From the NCBI GenBank assembly GCA_030867875.1, contig JAOWCC010000577.1, forward strand, positions 80,271,740 to 80,335,739: a stretch of 64,000 bases of DNA, given 5' to 3'. Within the stretch, counting starts at the first letter, position 1; every line of letters starts with the position of its first letter. Below are positions 1 through 7,714 of the stretch, in pieces. This DNA comes from Actinernus sp. WN-2022. Taxonomy: Eukaryota; Cnidaria; Anthozoa; Actiniaria; Actinernidae. The notes beneath the pieces were generated by a model that did no database searches, was not told the origin of the DNA, and saw nothing but the letters and a program-made list of their open reading frames with translations. The translations under genes were made by a program, and so were the position numbers.

Positions 1-107
1 GCAAACTTGTGGGCGAAATGCCCCACGAAGCTGCTCCACGAGAAATGCCGTTTTCCCGCAGTTTGTGGGTCCTACTACGAGGGCATGTGTTCTACCAGGG
101 TGTCCAT
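1..107 (-). pseudogene. Polinton DNA-packaging ATPase, N-terminal fragment
   Basis: The minus strand from about 77 down to the window edge reads through a Walker A loop (GPTNCGKT), preceded by a short hydrophobic strand and followed by an Arg-containing helix. This is the start of an A32/FtsK-HerA-type ATPase, which in Polintons and adintoviruses pumps DNA into the capsid. The likely start is the ATG at 107, but the reading frame from that ATG hits tandem stops at 72-77 and the Walker A lies one frame away, so a one-base loss is likely. The Walker B motif and the rest of the gene lie left of the window. Placement right after the capsid gene fits Polinton gene order. The family call rests on one motif plus context. 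Confidence 0.72.
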
Positions 108-483
108 GTTAATAAATTTATTATGTAGGGATCCGTTTAATACATTTAGCTGAGCATCTGCCAACACATAGATGTGCATGTTTACAATACCGGTACCTCC
201 ACTCCTATGTATACGGATGTTGATGTCTTTTCCGCTACCCGTTTGTACCAAGCCATCTCCATGGACAGCTGGATCCTTTGCTGTGCAACCATCAATGAGA
301 ATGGCGAATCTGTTGTTGTGGAACTTGGTTGGGGTCATGGCGGACCGTTGCCCCGCAAACCAACCCTTGGCAGCCTCCCAGAAATCGGGTGGCAACATAC
401 CTCCTGGGTAGAGGGTATTTGGAATTCCATTGACGTCTACGTCGGCCTTTGTGATACCTGGGTTGGAGAATGCCTCGCTCTCA
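75..483 (-). pseudogene. Polinton major capsid protein, C-terminal part (split by LINE)
   Basis: This open minus-strand segment of about 135 codons runs from the LINE junction near 483 to a TAG at 75-77. The final part is rich in beta-strand-like alternation (IRIH, NMHIYVLADAQL), as expected for the second jelly roll of a double jelly-roll capsid protein. It continues the reading of the segment that starts at 2492 once the LINE at 482-1643 is removed. The stop may be displaced: the last 10-12 codons overlap the presumed start of the ATPase at 107, and other-frame stops lie just upstream. Capsid identity is by family resemblance read by eye; the split is seen in the sequence. Confidence 0.7.
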
Positions 484-1643
484 AGTTCAAGTTCAAGTTC
501 AAGTTCAAGTTTATTTCACATTATTTTTCTTTTTGAATTACAATAAGGGAAATATGATTAACTAAACGTATATATATAATAGATAAGGTAAATTAGAGTA
601 TGAGATGGGAGTGACAGTGCACAGTGGACAAAGTAGCCTGGAGGCTTTCGAGTTATTCACTGTTTTAATTAAATTTAGGCTTATATGTTATAGTATGGTA
701 ATAGCTGATATTAGTGAGTAGAGATAATGTTGTACAATGGCGAGTTGAAGTTAAGTTTGGTTAAAAAAGAAAAAAAAAAAACACACAAGTAAAGAAAAAA
801 ACAAGACAAAAAAGAGAGAAATTTATATGGAAATAGCTTATATGATGTGTTATTGTTTTTAAAGATTAGGATTAGGAGGGACTCTGGAGTTTCAGAAGGT
901 AGGATTTATATAGTTTCTTGAATTGTTTCGTGTTTTTTGTTTGCTTAAGCTCATAGGGGACGGATTCCCATATTTTACAGGCTGTATATTTAAATGTAAA
1001 TTTTCCCATGTTTGTTCTTACATTTTGGCAATAAAGATTATTTTTGGCAGCATATCTTGTGTTGTAATTGTGTATCTTGGTAACTGGAGTTAGGAAATCA
1101 TGGAACACAGATGGCGTATCAGATGGATTACGAAGGAGCTTATGTGCAAATGTACAAATTTTTAGTTTAAGTATGTTTTCAAATTTGAGAATGTTAAGAA
1201 TTTTAAAATATGGATTATCTGATTCTTTGTTATTGGCAAAAAAATGCTACGGACACATTTATTTTGTTTAGTGTATATTTTTTCTAAATTAGTGGTATAT
1301 GTGTTTCCCCAGCTCATTGACCCATAGTTCAGATAGGGATATATGAGGGTGTAGTAAAGTTGCGTCAACATGTTTAAGTCTAAGTAATGGCGTAGTTTGT
1401 ATAGTATTCCTAAATGTTTGGCTATTTTACTATTTACATGTGCTATTTGGCTTTTCCAGTTAAGATGTTCATCTATGTAAATCCCTAGATATTTAATGTT
1501 GTTTTTTCTTTCTATATTATGTAAGTTTATTTTAATTGTTTTCTTTTGCGGGGAAGTGATTAGCATATAATTAGTTTTTTTCATGTTTACAGAGAGTTTA
1601 TTAGCAGTACAATAGTCAAAAACTTTACTCAATTCAATTTACT
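482..1643 (-). mobile_element. 5'-truncated LINE (reverse transcriptase C-terminus) inserted in the capsid gene
   Basis: Two minus-strand reading frames (1162-1632 and 872-1108) together look like the thumb and C-terminal region of a non-LTR reverse transcriptase: a YLGIYIDEHLNWK block, then a region ending in NYNTRYA and a W-x-S-V-P motif. The catalytic YADD region is absent, so the copy is 5'-truncated. The 3' end lies at low coordinates and carries a 6-bp microsatellite tail (TTGAAC repeats, 481-510), as CR1/L2-type LINEs do. Only about 3-4 bp (GAG) are shared at the two junctions, so target duplication is minimal. The frame change between the two ORFs shows decay. Confidence 0.82.
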
Positions 1644-2492
1644 CTTCCGTGTGCCAGCAGTGTGTGGATCCACAAAGAGTAGAAGTAGTCCAGCAAAGGA
1701 TCGCCGTGGGGTGTTGACGTTCTGAGACACCAGAGTGTCGTTTGCCTTGTTCACTGGTACGGTCTTGAAGTGCATAGCATGGTCATATAGGAAGACAGTG
1801 CCTGTGGTGTATGCGTCCTGTGCTTGCCTGGCGAGAGTTTCGTTCTCAATGACTTCATACTCCAGCTGGATGTTGGTTAGCTTCTATGTTCCTATCTTGG
1901 TTGCGTCTGAGCCCACCACTATATCGACAGCAGGTGCTAGAGTCAACTCAAATAAAATAGTGTCACGGAGGGCATGTCGATACAGAACCCCATGTTGTGT
2001 CAGAATATCAACATCCAACGAAATTCTGTAATTCAAACCATATGCAGCCAGGAGCGCTGCGCCTGCAGCAACAGATGTGTCCTTGTCACCAGCCATCGAG
2101 CGAAGCTTGTTTACGTTCTCTGATTGGATACCTTGTTCCACCCAATCTTCTCGATCTTGGTTATAGAGGTATAGATCGGAATATACCTGTAGGAGATCTG
2201 ACCGAGCGATGTCTTCCACTGTCTCAGCCCCTATCTTACAAACTCGATGTACTAGCATCATTTGCCACCACGCGGTTGTTTTCGTGCCACCAGACAATGT
2301 AATGTTAGCCAATAGTGCAAGACTACCTGGGACTAGGACAACGTTTTCTCCTAATGTTGGAACCTCCACATAGAGTGTCTCTTCTGGGTTGGCTGATGAT
2401 GGTGTGAAAGTGCGTCTATATAGAAGGCGTCGAGCTTTGAATGCGCGTGGCTCTCTGCGTGATTGTGCAGGAACTAACTTCGACGATATCAT
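1643..2492 (-). pseudogene. Polinton major capsid protein, N-terminal part
   Basis: The ATG at 2492 was chosen because it sits 20 bp below a TATATATAG box in a symmetric divergent promoter; the open frame extends further up to 2687 but that part overlaps the opposite-strand gene and is low complexity. Residues about 30-60 hold an ETLYVEVP...VLVPGSLAL block, followed by GIQSENV, a GDK motif, and a DILTQHGV-YRHAL block. This matches my knowledge of the N-terminal half of Polinton/adintovirus double jelly-roll capsid (hexon-like) proteins. An in-frame TAG at 1884-1886 interrupts it, after which the same frame stays open to the LINE junction near 1643. The gene therefore carries at least one nonsense change plus the LINE insertion and is dead as it stands. 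Confidence 0.8.
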
Positions 2493-2532
2493 ATTGAATA
2501 TAGTAAAGCTATATATATTAAAGTTCAATATG
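2490..2532. promoter_or_regulatory. Symmetric divergent promoter between capsid gene and plus-strand gene
   Basis: The ATG of the capsid gene (complement of 2490-2492) and the ATG at 2530-2532 are separated by only 37 bp. The interval is an imperfect palindrome: CATATTGAA on the left mirrors TTCAATATG on the right, with AGTAAAG and its partner inside and a central TATATATA. Both start codons are part of the palindrome, so each gene has the same leader and the same TATA spacing. Confidence 0.7.
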
Positions 2533-2943
2533 AGCATTGAGGTGGACACAACTGATACGACTGACAGGGCTAATGAGGCAGCCAGGGCTAATGAGGCTGA
2601 CAGAGCTAATGCTGATGATGATGATGATGAGAAAACTCCACTTATTTCAACAAAAGGTAAACCCAAAGTTGTTGAGGAATACCCCATGAAAACCTTACAC
2701 GACTATACCAAAGAAGGCGCCCGCCCAAAGGGTCAGGCTGAAACATCATTTATTAAGGGTAGAACTACGGAACAGATATTAGCTGAAAAAGCCAAATGGA
2801 AGGATGAGGCTTGGAAAGAGTTTAAGGTTAAGTTTCCAAATGTCAACCCCAGTAAATTCACTGCAACCTTGGATGAGTATGGTCAAGTGGTTGTTCAACT
2901 TATCAGGAAAGGAAATATAAGATCTTACCAATTATTTGAATAA
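2530..2943 (+). CDS. Polinton accessory protein with acidic N-terminus
   Basis: This intact 137-residue frame starts at the ATG inside the divergent promoter. Residues 8-35 hold a degenerate RANEA/RANA repeat and a run of five aspartates. The C-terminal half has an EKAKWKDEAWKEFKVKFPNVNPSKF stretch (quoted in parts: AEKAKWKDEAW, EFKVKFPNVN) followed by a short beta-like tail ending in QLFE. The W-x-x-F-K-x-K-[FY]-P pattern recurs near the start of the minus-strand gene at 3452-5053, suggesting a shared module. I do not recognise a named family. It is followed within a few bases by the next plus-strand gene. Confidence 0.55.
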   Translation: MSIEVDTTDTTDRANEAARANEADRANADDDDDEKTPLISTKGKPKVVEEYPMKTLHDYTKEGARPKGQAETSFIKGRTTEQILAEKAKWKDEAWKEFKVKFPNVNPSKFTATLDEYGQVVVQLIRKGNIRSYQLFE

Positions 2944-2944
2944 G

Positions 2945-3455
2945 ATGGCTTTCTAAACGTACGATTTTTGATGCATTAGGCCCAACCGCAGGAGAGGAAG
3001 TTACAGCAAATAACGAGGCAAATGATAAAGATGAGTCCATTGAAGGAGATCCTGAGGCATCTGAGGGGGAGAAGGATGCAGCTCGGAAGCGAATAAACGT
3101 TAGGGAACAAGAAAATGCGGCCATCAAAGCTCGTATGTCAATCCGTGATAGGGCGAAGGCTATTTTTAAAAAGTATGGTTTCACAGTGATTGGAGTGCTG
3201 GCTGTGGCAGGAGCTGTGATTGAAGTATTAGTTGCCGTGCTGACTAAGAGCCTGACTAGCGTGGGCACGGGGGTTGCCAAAGGATTAAACGCAAAAGGAA
3301 AAAAGTTGGGGCAGATCCTACCTGGGATGATTGGGGCAATTGCTAGCTTCTTGTTTCGCACTGCAGGTGAGGTCGTAGGATTCTTAGCAAAGAACGCATG
3401 GTTGCTCATCGTAGCTGTAGTCGTGTTCGTAGTGGAGCAATATAAGAAGCGCTAG
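2945..3455 (+). pseudogene. Polinton membrane-associated protein, start frameshifted
   Basis: An open frame from 2940 to the TAG at 3453-3455 has an acidic, Ala/Glu-rich first third, a basic helix (RKRINVREQENAA), then a hydrophobic region with two candidate membrane segments (about 3183-3240 and 3390-3440) separated by a Gly/Lys-rich stretch, and ends QYKKR. The only ATG near the natural beginning is at 2945, in another frame that stops after three codons, so one base seems to be lost just after the start; the first in-frame ATG is at 3135. The stop lies in the palindrome CGCTAGCG, which also provides the stop of the convergent gene. It is probably a small virion or membrane protein, inferred from composition and Polinton context only. 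Confidence 0.6.
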
Positions 3456-5053
3456 CGAAACAACAACCAAGCGGCTCCGGCTGCAGTAATCGCCACCACT
3501 GTCAGATTGGTCTCGTGTTGTGTTGGTTGTATAGCAGGCTTTGCAATGTGTGGAGCGGGTTTTGCAACAGCAGTTTTACTATGAGTAGCTGATTGCTTTG
3601 CATGTTGCTTTGCGACATGTGGTAGATGTTTCTTTAAGGGGGGTCCTAGCATAGGTTTTGAAGGCGGTTTATTGCTCTTCTCATTGACATCGTTTGCACC
3701 TAATATCAAATCTTTCGTAGCCCTCTGGAGTTCGTTATTATAACCCACAACACTGTGAACATTGATCACCAGATTGCTTGGCAATAACCACACCCCTATA
3801 GCTACGGCTAGGTTGAGCCTCATCTTTGTTTCCTGAATAGCCAACTGATAATTTGTTACGCTTTTTGCTAAACCGTTTTCTATAATCGATTCTCCAAGCA
3901 GCTTTCGAAACTCGAGTTGGGTGTTAGTAGCACCTCCACTGTTACCTTTGATGGATGAGTGCATGTTGGCTTGGGCACCTAGAATGCAATATACAAAAGC
4001 CTCGACTGAGCGATTCAACCTACCTAACCCAGCCTTTGTCAAACCTTTTCCGATTGGGGGTGCAAACCAATTGTATTGCAAACTCCCTGCGGCATCATTG
4101 CGAACGAACGAGGTCACCCATGTTTGACTTTCCACCCTCATCAGAGAACCGCTGGCCAATTAAGCTCGGATACTCATTCGCACTCGTGTCATATGGGCGA
4201 TCTTTGTGGACATACTCATATCCTGAAGGGGCTAACACGAAAATGTCACCCAGACCATGGTTCCGACCACCCTTCCACCGAAAGTCTGGTGTGCGAGACA
4301 AACCAAATTCGATGCACAAGGTCTCCAGAGCCGCTTTGTTATAATGGTTATCAAGTTGCTTGAAAACGGAGTCACCAGGTAGTGGCACTCCATAGGAGCC
4401 ACCAAGTTCATGTAGAATTCGTCGTATTGTGAAATACGTGTGAAATCGTAGGAACCCTTGGACTACAGGCGGATATGTTTTGAAAGCATAGTCGGCCAAC
4501 GACACCCAACAGCCAGAAGTTGCACACCATGTTGCAAAATTTAACTGTTGAGGCCAATAGCTGCCATCCATTTCCTGGACTCCTTTGCTGTTTTATGTGT
4601 CACAACGGTCTCCTTGAATATGTCCCTGACACCCACTTCGAATAATTCCCTAGGTGTGACGTATATCTGCAGAGTATTGAGTTCCATATCTGGTGCTGCT
4701 TCGGTAAAAGGGTTTGCTGGAACAGGATATTTCACAATTAGGTCTGGTATCAAGGACATTGGAAAGCCCCCACGCATACCCCGTAGTGCAGCGTCTATAC
4801 GTTTTTGTACGTCAGGCGAATTATGGTAACCCTTCACACCATAGGCTACGCGTTCTTGATCTTTGTCTAAGAATATGACATATGAAAAGCTCTCCCCATC
4901 GAACTCGGATGGTCGAGTGGAAAATTGAGAATAGTCAGCATGCGGATACTTCTTCTTGAACTTCATCCACAAAGGAGTGTTTGGCGGTTCAACTCTTTAT
5001 CGGCCCATTGTTTCGCAACTATTGAAGCTATAGTTGATACCTTTAATACTCAT
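3452..5053 (-). pseudogene. Large Polinton accessory (virion-type) gene, broken by frameshifts
   Basis: Three overlapping minus-strand frames (4541-4972, 4095-4571, 3452-4159) form one continuous protein of roughly 500 residues once frame changes near 5035, 4985, 4550 and 4120 are allowed. In order it shows a W-x-K-F-K-K-K-Y-P block, a FATWCATSGCWVS block, a RFHTYFTIRRIL helix, NHGLGD, then VEAFVYCILGAQ, WLLPSNLVINVHSVVGYNN, a Lys/His/Pro-rich linker (about 3560-3680) and a hydrophobic C-terminal tail (LTVVAITAAGAAWLLFR). The C-terminal tail looks like a membrane anchor. I know similar proteins from Polintons in cnidarian-type genomes but not their function. It is convergent with the gene ending at 3455, sharing the stop palindrome. 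Confidence 0.6.
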
Positions 5054-5064
5054 AGTCTGTCACT

Positions 5065-5728
5065 ATGGTAATCCTCAATGTCACCTGTCCTACGGCGGAC
5101 CATACGGTCTACTTAGATTACCCTATTCTTATACAGAATATTTCGTTAGTCGAGGTCACTCTTGAGAACAGTTGGTGGAACCTGGTAAAGCCGGCTTCGT
5201 TCTGGTTGGATACCCAAGGTGTGGGGTTTCCATACAGTATCGCTGCAGGGCACCACGATATGACAACATTCAACAATACTTAAAACCTGCAATCGATGCT
5301 GGTATCGTGAAAATCTTGAGCCCCTACCAACGGGGACTTGGAGCCTAGAGGTAAAGAACCAAATCCGATTCAGTAAAAATCTCTGTGCTCTACTAGGTGT
5401 CAAAAGTGCTGAACATGGTGTAGATGATATGACTATCGAAGTGGGAAAACACGAACTGGTGCTACAAGATATCCACACATAGTATGTCCACTGCGATGTG
5501 GTGGATTCCAGATTCTCACTTCTCGAGGGAAAGCGAACGAATGTCCTAGGTAGCCACGATGTTCCCGGTAAGAGCTTTGCAAAAGCAACCTATTATTCAC
5601 TATACCCACTAACTCTCCGAGCCTTAGGGACAATGAGAAACAGCCTTCACCTGACAGTTCGTGATGAGAAAGGCAATATTATAGACTTCCGTGGTCGACC
5701 TATATGCTACCTATTGGAGATTGAGTAA
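5065..5728 (+). pseudogene. Polinton accessory gene, possible minor capsid protein, frameshifted
   Basis: The first 72 codons (from ATG 5065) run to a TAA at 5281. A neighbouring frame is open from just upstream of that stop, crosses an in-frame TAG at 5479-5481 and continues to the TAA at 5726. The C-terminal part holds a CDVVDSRFSLLEG block and ends GRPICYLLEIE, a pattern (aromatic CD-[VI]-V near the middle, beta-rich end) that I associate with minor virion proteins in Polinton-like elements. One frameshift and one nonsense change indicate inactivation. The minus-strand gene starts 12 bp upstream, so the pair is divergent. Function is inferred, not demonstrated. Confidence 0.5.
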
Positions 5729-5747
5729 GCTATAGCATAGCCATACG

Positions 5748-6328
5748 ATGGCAAGTGACTCGATTCAAACCATTCCAACAGCACCACCGATTTATCCTAC
5801 CATCTCTGGAGAGAGCTTTCACCTGCAACAGGTTGGCAAGACGCTTGCGGGCATCCAAGCCCAAGAAAAATACTACGAAGGTGTGCGTAAAAAGTATGCC
5901 CGTGCGCGGAGAATCATTCACGGGATTGCTGTGACACAGGTAGCCTCTCTGTGCTTTTATCAAGCTCAGGCTTAGCAGTTACTCTCTCCGGCTTTGGTGC
6001 TATAATTGGCCTACCGCTCGGCGTCATTAGCGGGCTCTGTGGGTTAATTTCAGTCTCTACAGCTGTTGGAGCTAAAAAGCTTGGAATCAAAGCTATGTTG
6101 GCGAGAACGAAAGTGAATACACTTCGTGACCTGGTATCAAAAGCCTTGCGTGATGAGGAAGTGTCTGACTCTGAGTTCGCACTCATCCTTACCGAAGCAG
6201 AAACATATGAGGCTATGAGGGTCGAAATTAGGCATACAGCTTTGGTCCAGGGTGAAAAAAGCGTGGAACCAATTCTGAAAGAGCTTCGGGAAGAGATGCG
6301 AGCAAAGTTAGGCAGTGTAGTGGGTTAA
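5748..6328 (+). pseudogene. Polinton glycine-rich membrane protein, frameshifted
   Basis: It starts 20 bp after the preceding gene. The N-terminal frame (5748-5975) has a PTAPPIYP motif (PPxY-like, the late-domain type) near residue 10-16 and a basic helix (RKKYARARRIIHG). The second frame (from about 5940 to the TAA at 6326) has a Gly/Ala/Leu/Ser-rich hydrophobic stretch (LSGFGAIIGLPLGVISGLCG), then a basic and acidic coiled-coil-like C-terminus. The frames overlap at 5940-5975, so a single frameshift near 5945 separates them. The hydrophobic Gly-rich block followed by an alpha-helical tail is a recurrent accessory gene type in cnidarian-type Polintons, but its role is not known to me. Confidence 0.55.
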
Positions 6329-6371
6329 AGATTGATATTTCCTACGAGAGGAGCGAGCGTGGTACGTACTT

Positions 6372-6677
6372 TCACTTTTCAAGGCTATCATAGTTCGGGG
6401 TAGGTCTAGTTTTCAATTCAGCCAACACCTTTACGAAGGGCCTCTTAGTGCGGCGTTTTATCTCGAAGAGTCGTTGGCCCTGCGTTTGCGCACACTTCGA
6501 GCAAGTCCCGTAACTCGTATGGAATCCTCGACCACACTTCGGACATGCCATAGGTGAAGTGCTCCCAACTCGTATCTGAAAATTATGCTGGGCGCAGTAC
6601 TCTGTTGTCTTCGAACAAATCCTTACACACCTCGTATCCTTCCCAAACATCAACCAACAACAAGTCCTTTTCTCCAT
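6372..6677 (-). CDS. Small Cys-rich zinc-binding protein
   Basis: Intact 101-residue frame. Cysteines are arranged as an N-terminal group (CCWLMFGKDTRC, then C-x(6)-C-x2-H) and a clear zinc ribbon (CPKCGRGFHTSYGTCSKC), i.e. C-x2-C-x10-C-x2-C. The C-terminus is basic (KRRTKRPF). The gene starts 4 bp from a copy of the promoter module at 6681-6727. A DNA- or RNA-binding regulatory or late-expression role is plausible, as small zinc-ribbon proteins are common in large DNA viruses, but this is inference. It is one of the two uninterrupted frames at this end of the element. Confidence 0.65.
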   Translation of the reverse strand: MEKRTCCWLMFGKDTRCVRICSKTTEYCAQHNFQIRVGSTSPMACPKCGRGFHTSYGTCSKCAQTQGQRLFEIKRRTKRPFVKVLAELKTRPTPNYDSLEK

Positions 6678-6680
6678 TGT

Positions 6681-6727
6681 CGCATATACCTACGTATCTC
6701 TTCTCTCTAATTGTTAGTCAAAGGACC
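6681..6727 (-). promoter_or_regulatory. Promoter module copy 1 (upstream of the zinc-binding gene)
   Basis: On the minus strand the module reads a GGTCCTTTGAC box, CAATTAGAGAGAAGAGATA, then a degenerate TATA (CGTAGGTATATGCG), ending 4 bp before the ATG at 6677. The same 45-47-bp module occurs at 7298-7343 and 7369-7415. Confidence 0.65.
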
Positions 6728-6746
6728 TCCATTCGATGCGTTAGGT

Positions 6747-6816
6747 GAAAAAAAAAACATAGGAGAAACTGATGTTGCCTTGCTGTCTACTTTGGTTTCT
6801 CCTATGTTTTTTTTTC
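6747..6816. terminator. Long hairpin after the protease gene, probable 3'-end signal
   Basis: Arms 6747-6769 (GAAAAAAAAAACATAGGAG...) and 6795-6816 are perfectly complementary over about 22 bp with a 25-base loop. The hairpin starts about 18 bp after the protease stop at 6834 and lies before the promoter module of the next gene. The A-tract on one strand and T-tract on the other would suit ending transcripts in either direction. Confidence 0.6.
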
Positions 6817-6833
6817 CCCGCTTGCTTCGTCTA

Positions 6834-7283
6834 CTACGCAAAATGTTCAATCGAAAGGAACGTAACGCCACTTGCAGTCAACGCCTTCGACAAAAGGGGG
6901 AGCTTTGCGATTACATTCATCCCAATTAACCCTCTTATCCGATTTTTCATCTTCATGAAAACCTCGGTGTCTTTGATGACGAACACCCAACACTTAGGAA
7001 TCGTCGTCTCTCCTACTTGAACGTCGACTTCGATAAAACCTAAGACGGAGCCCTGGCCGTTCATGCCAAATAAAGAGATCATCTCTTCGTTTCCTCGCAG
7101 GCTGCCACATACTGACTTGAGGTCCCGCTTGTAGGTCATATCCGTCACCACAGTTATCATCGAGCCGGTATCGAGTATGAACTCCCCTGGCACCCCTTGG
7201 AACTTCGCCACGATGGATGGTAACCCTTCGACTACCTTCGATATGGAAAGGAGGGGGTCCTCTGGCTTAGGTTGTTCCGACAT
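6834..7283 (-). CDS. Retropepsin-like aspartic protease of the Polinton
   Basis: This intact 149-residue frame has the retroviral-type aspartic protease layout: catalytic FILDTGSMITVV at residues about 33-45, a flap-like region with Gly residues (MNGQGSVLG), and the second signature GLIGMNVI near residue 118-125 (equivalent to the I-[LI]-G-x-[DN] strand). The length equals a single retropepsin monomer plus extensions, so it would act as a dimer. In the element it probably processes virion proteins. Polintons normally carry an adenain-like cysteine protease; none is visible here, though it could lie off-window. The start ATG at 7283 is 15 bp below promoter module 2. The frame is uninterrupted. 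Confidence 0.8.
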   Translation of the reverse strand: MSEQPKPEDPLLSISKVVEGLPSIVAKFQGVPGEFILDTGSMITVVTDMTYKRDLKSVCGSLRGNEEMISLFGMNGQGSVLGFIEVDVQVGETTIPKCWVFVIKDTEVFMKMKNRIRGLIGMNVIAKLPLLSKALTASGVTFLSIEHFA

Positions 7284-7297
7284 TTTATGCTGGAAAA

Positions 7298-7343
7298 CGC
7301 ATATACCTATATATCTCTTCTCTCTAATTGAACGTTTGGGGTC
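7298..7343 (-). promoter_or_regulatory. Promoter module copy 2 (upstream of the protease gene)
   Basis: Reads CAATTAGAGAGAAGAGATA followed by TATAGGTATATGCG on the minus strand, with the GACCCC box at its outer end; the ATG of the protease follows 15 bp later. Confidence 0.68.
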
Positions 7344-7368
7344 AGCAATCCTAGTCGTCTAATGCTTT

Positions 7369-7415
7369 CGTATATACCTATATATCTCTTATCTCTAATT
7401 GGTCGTCAAAGGGTC
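7369..7415 (-). promoter_or_regulatory. Promoter module copy 3, tandem to copy 2
   Basis: A 71-bp tandem duplication repeats the module (GACCCTTTGACGACCAATTAG, split here as GACCCTTTGAC and GACCAATTAG, then ATATAGGTATATACG). No separate gene follows it before copy 2, so the protease has a doubled promoter or this is a spacer against the terminal palindrome. Confidence 0.55.
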
Positions 7416-7422
7416 AGTAATC

Positions 7423-7714
7423 CTAGTAGTATAGCCGGGAGTATAAATGATACCCGACTTATATTTCTCCACGAGACGCCCCCGACTACAGCGTCTTTGT
7501 TGGACCTATTGAATATTTGACCACGAATTAGTTCTTCCACGGTACCGAATTTCAACATCTAAGGTAGTCATTAGATAATAAGTTGGGATTCGGTACCGTG
7601 GAAGAACTAATTCGGGGTCAAATATTCCCTAGATCCAACAAAGACGATGGGGGCGGGGGCGTCTCGTGGAGAAAAACAAGGCGGGTATCATTTTACTCCC
7701 GGCTATACTACTAG
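7423..7714. repeat. 292-bp imperfect palindrome at the Polinton right end
   Basis: Left arm 7423-7552 and right arm 7588-7714 are near-complementary (CTAGTAGTATAGCCGGGAG at both outer ends), with a 35-bp loop region. The outermost bases AGTAGTATAGCC on the minus strand are a plausible Polinton terminal inverted repeat (these commonly begin AG). Coding density stops here, so this is taken as the right boundary. The left end is outside the window, so the 6-bp target duplication (candidate agagaa at about 7713-7718) cannot be tested. Confidence 0.65.

Noticed and set aside
1735..2302. Plus-strand frames opposite the capsid gene
   Set aside because: They are shadows of the minus-strand capsid reading, which has recognisable motifs.
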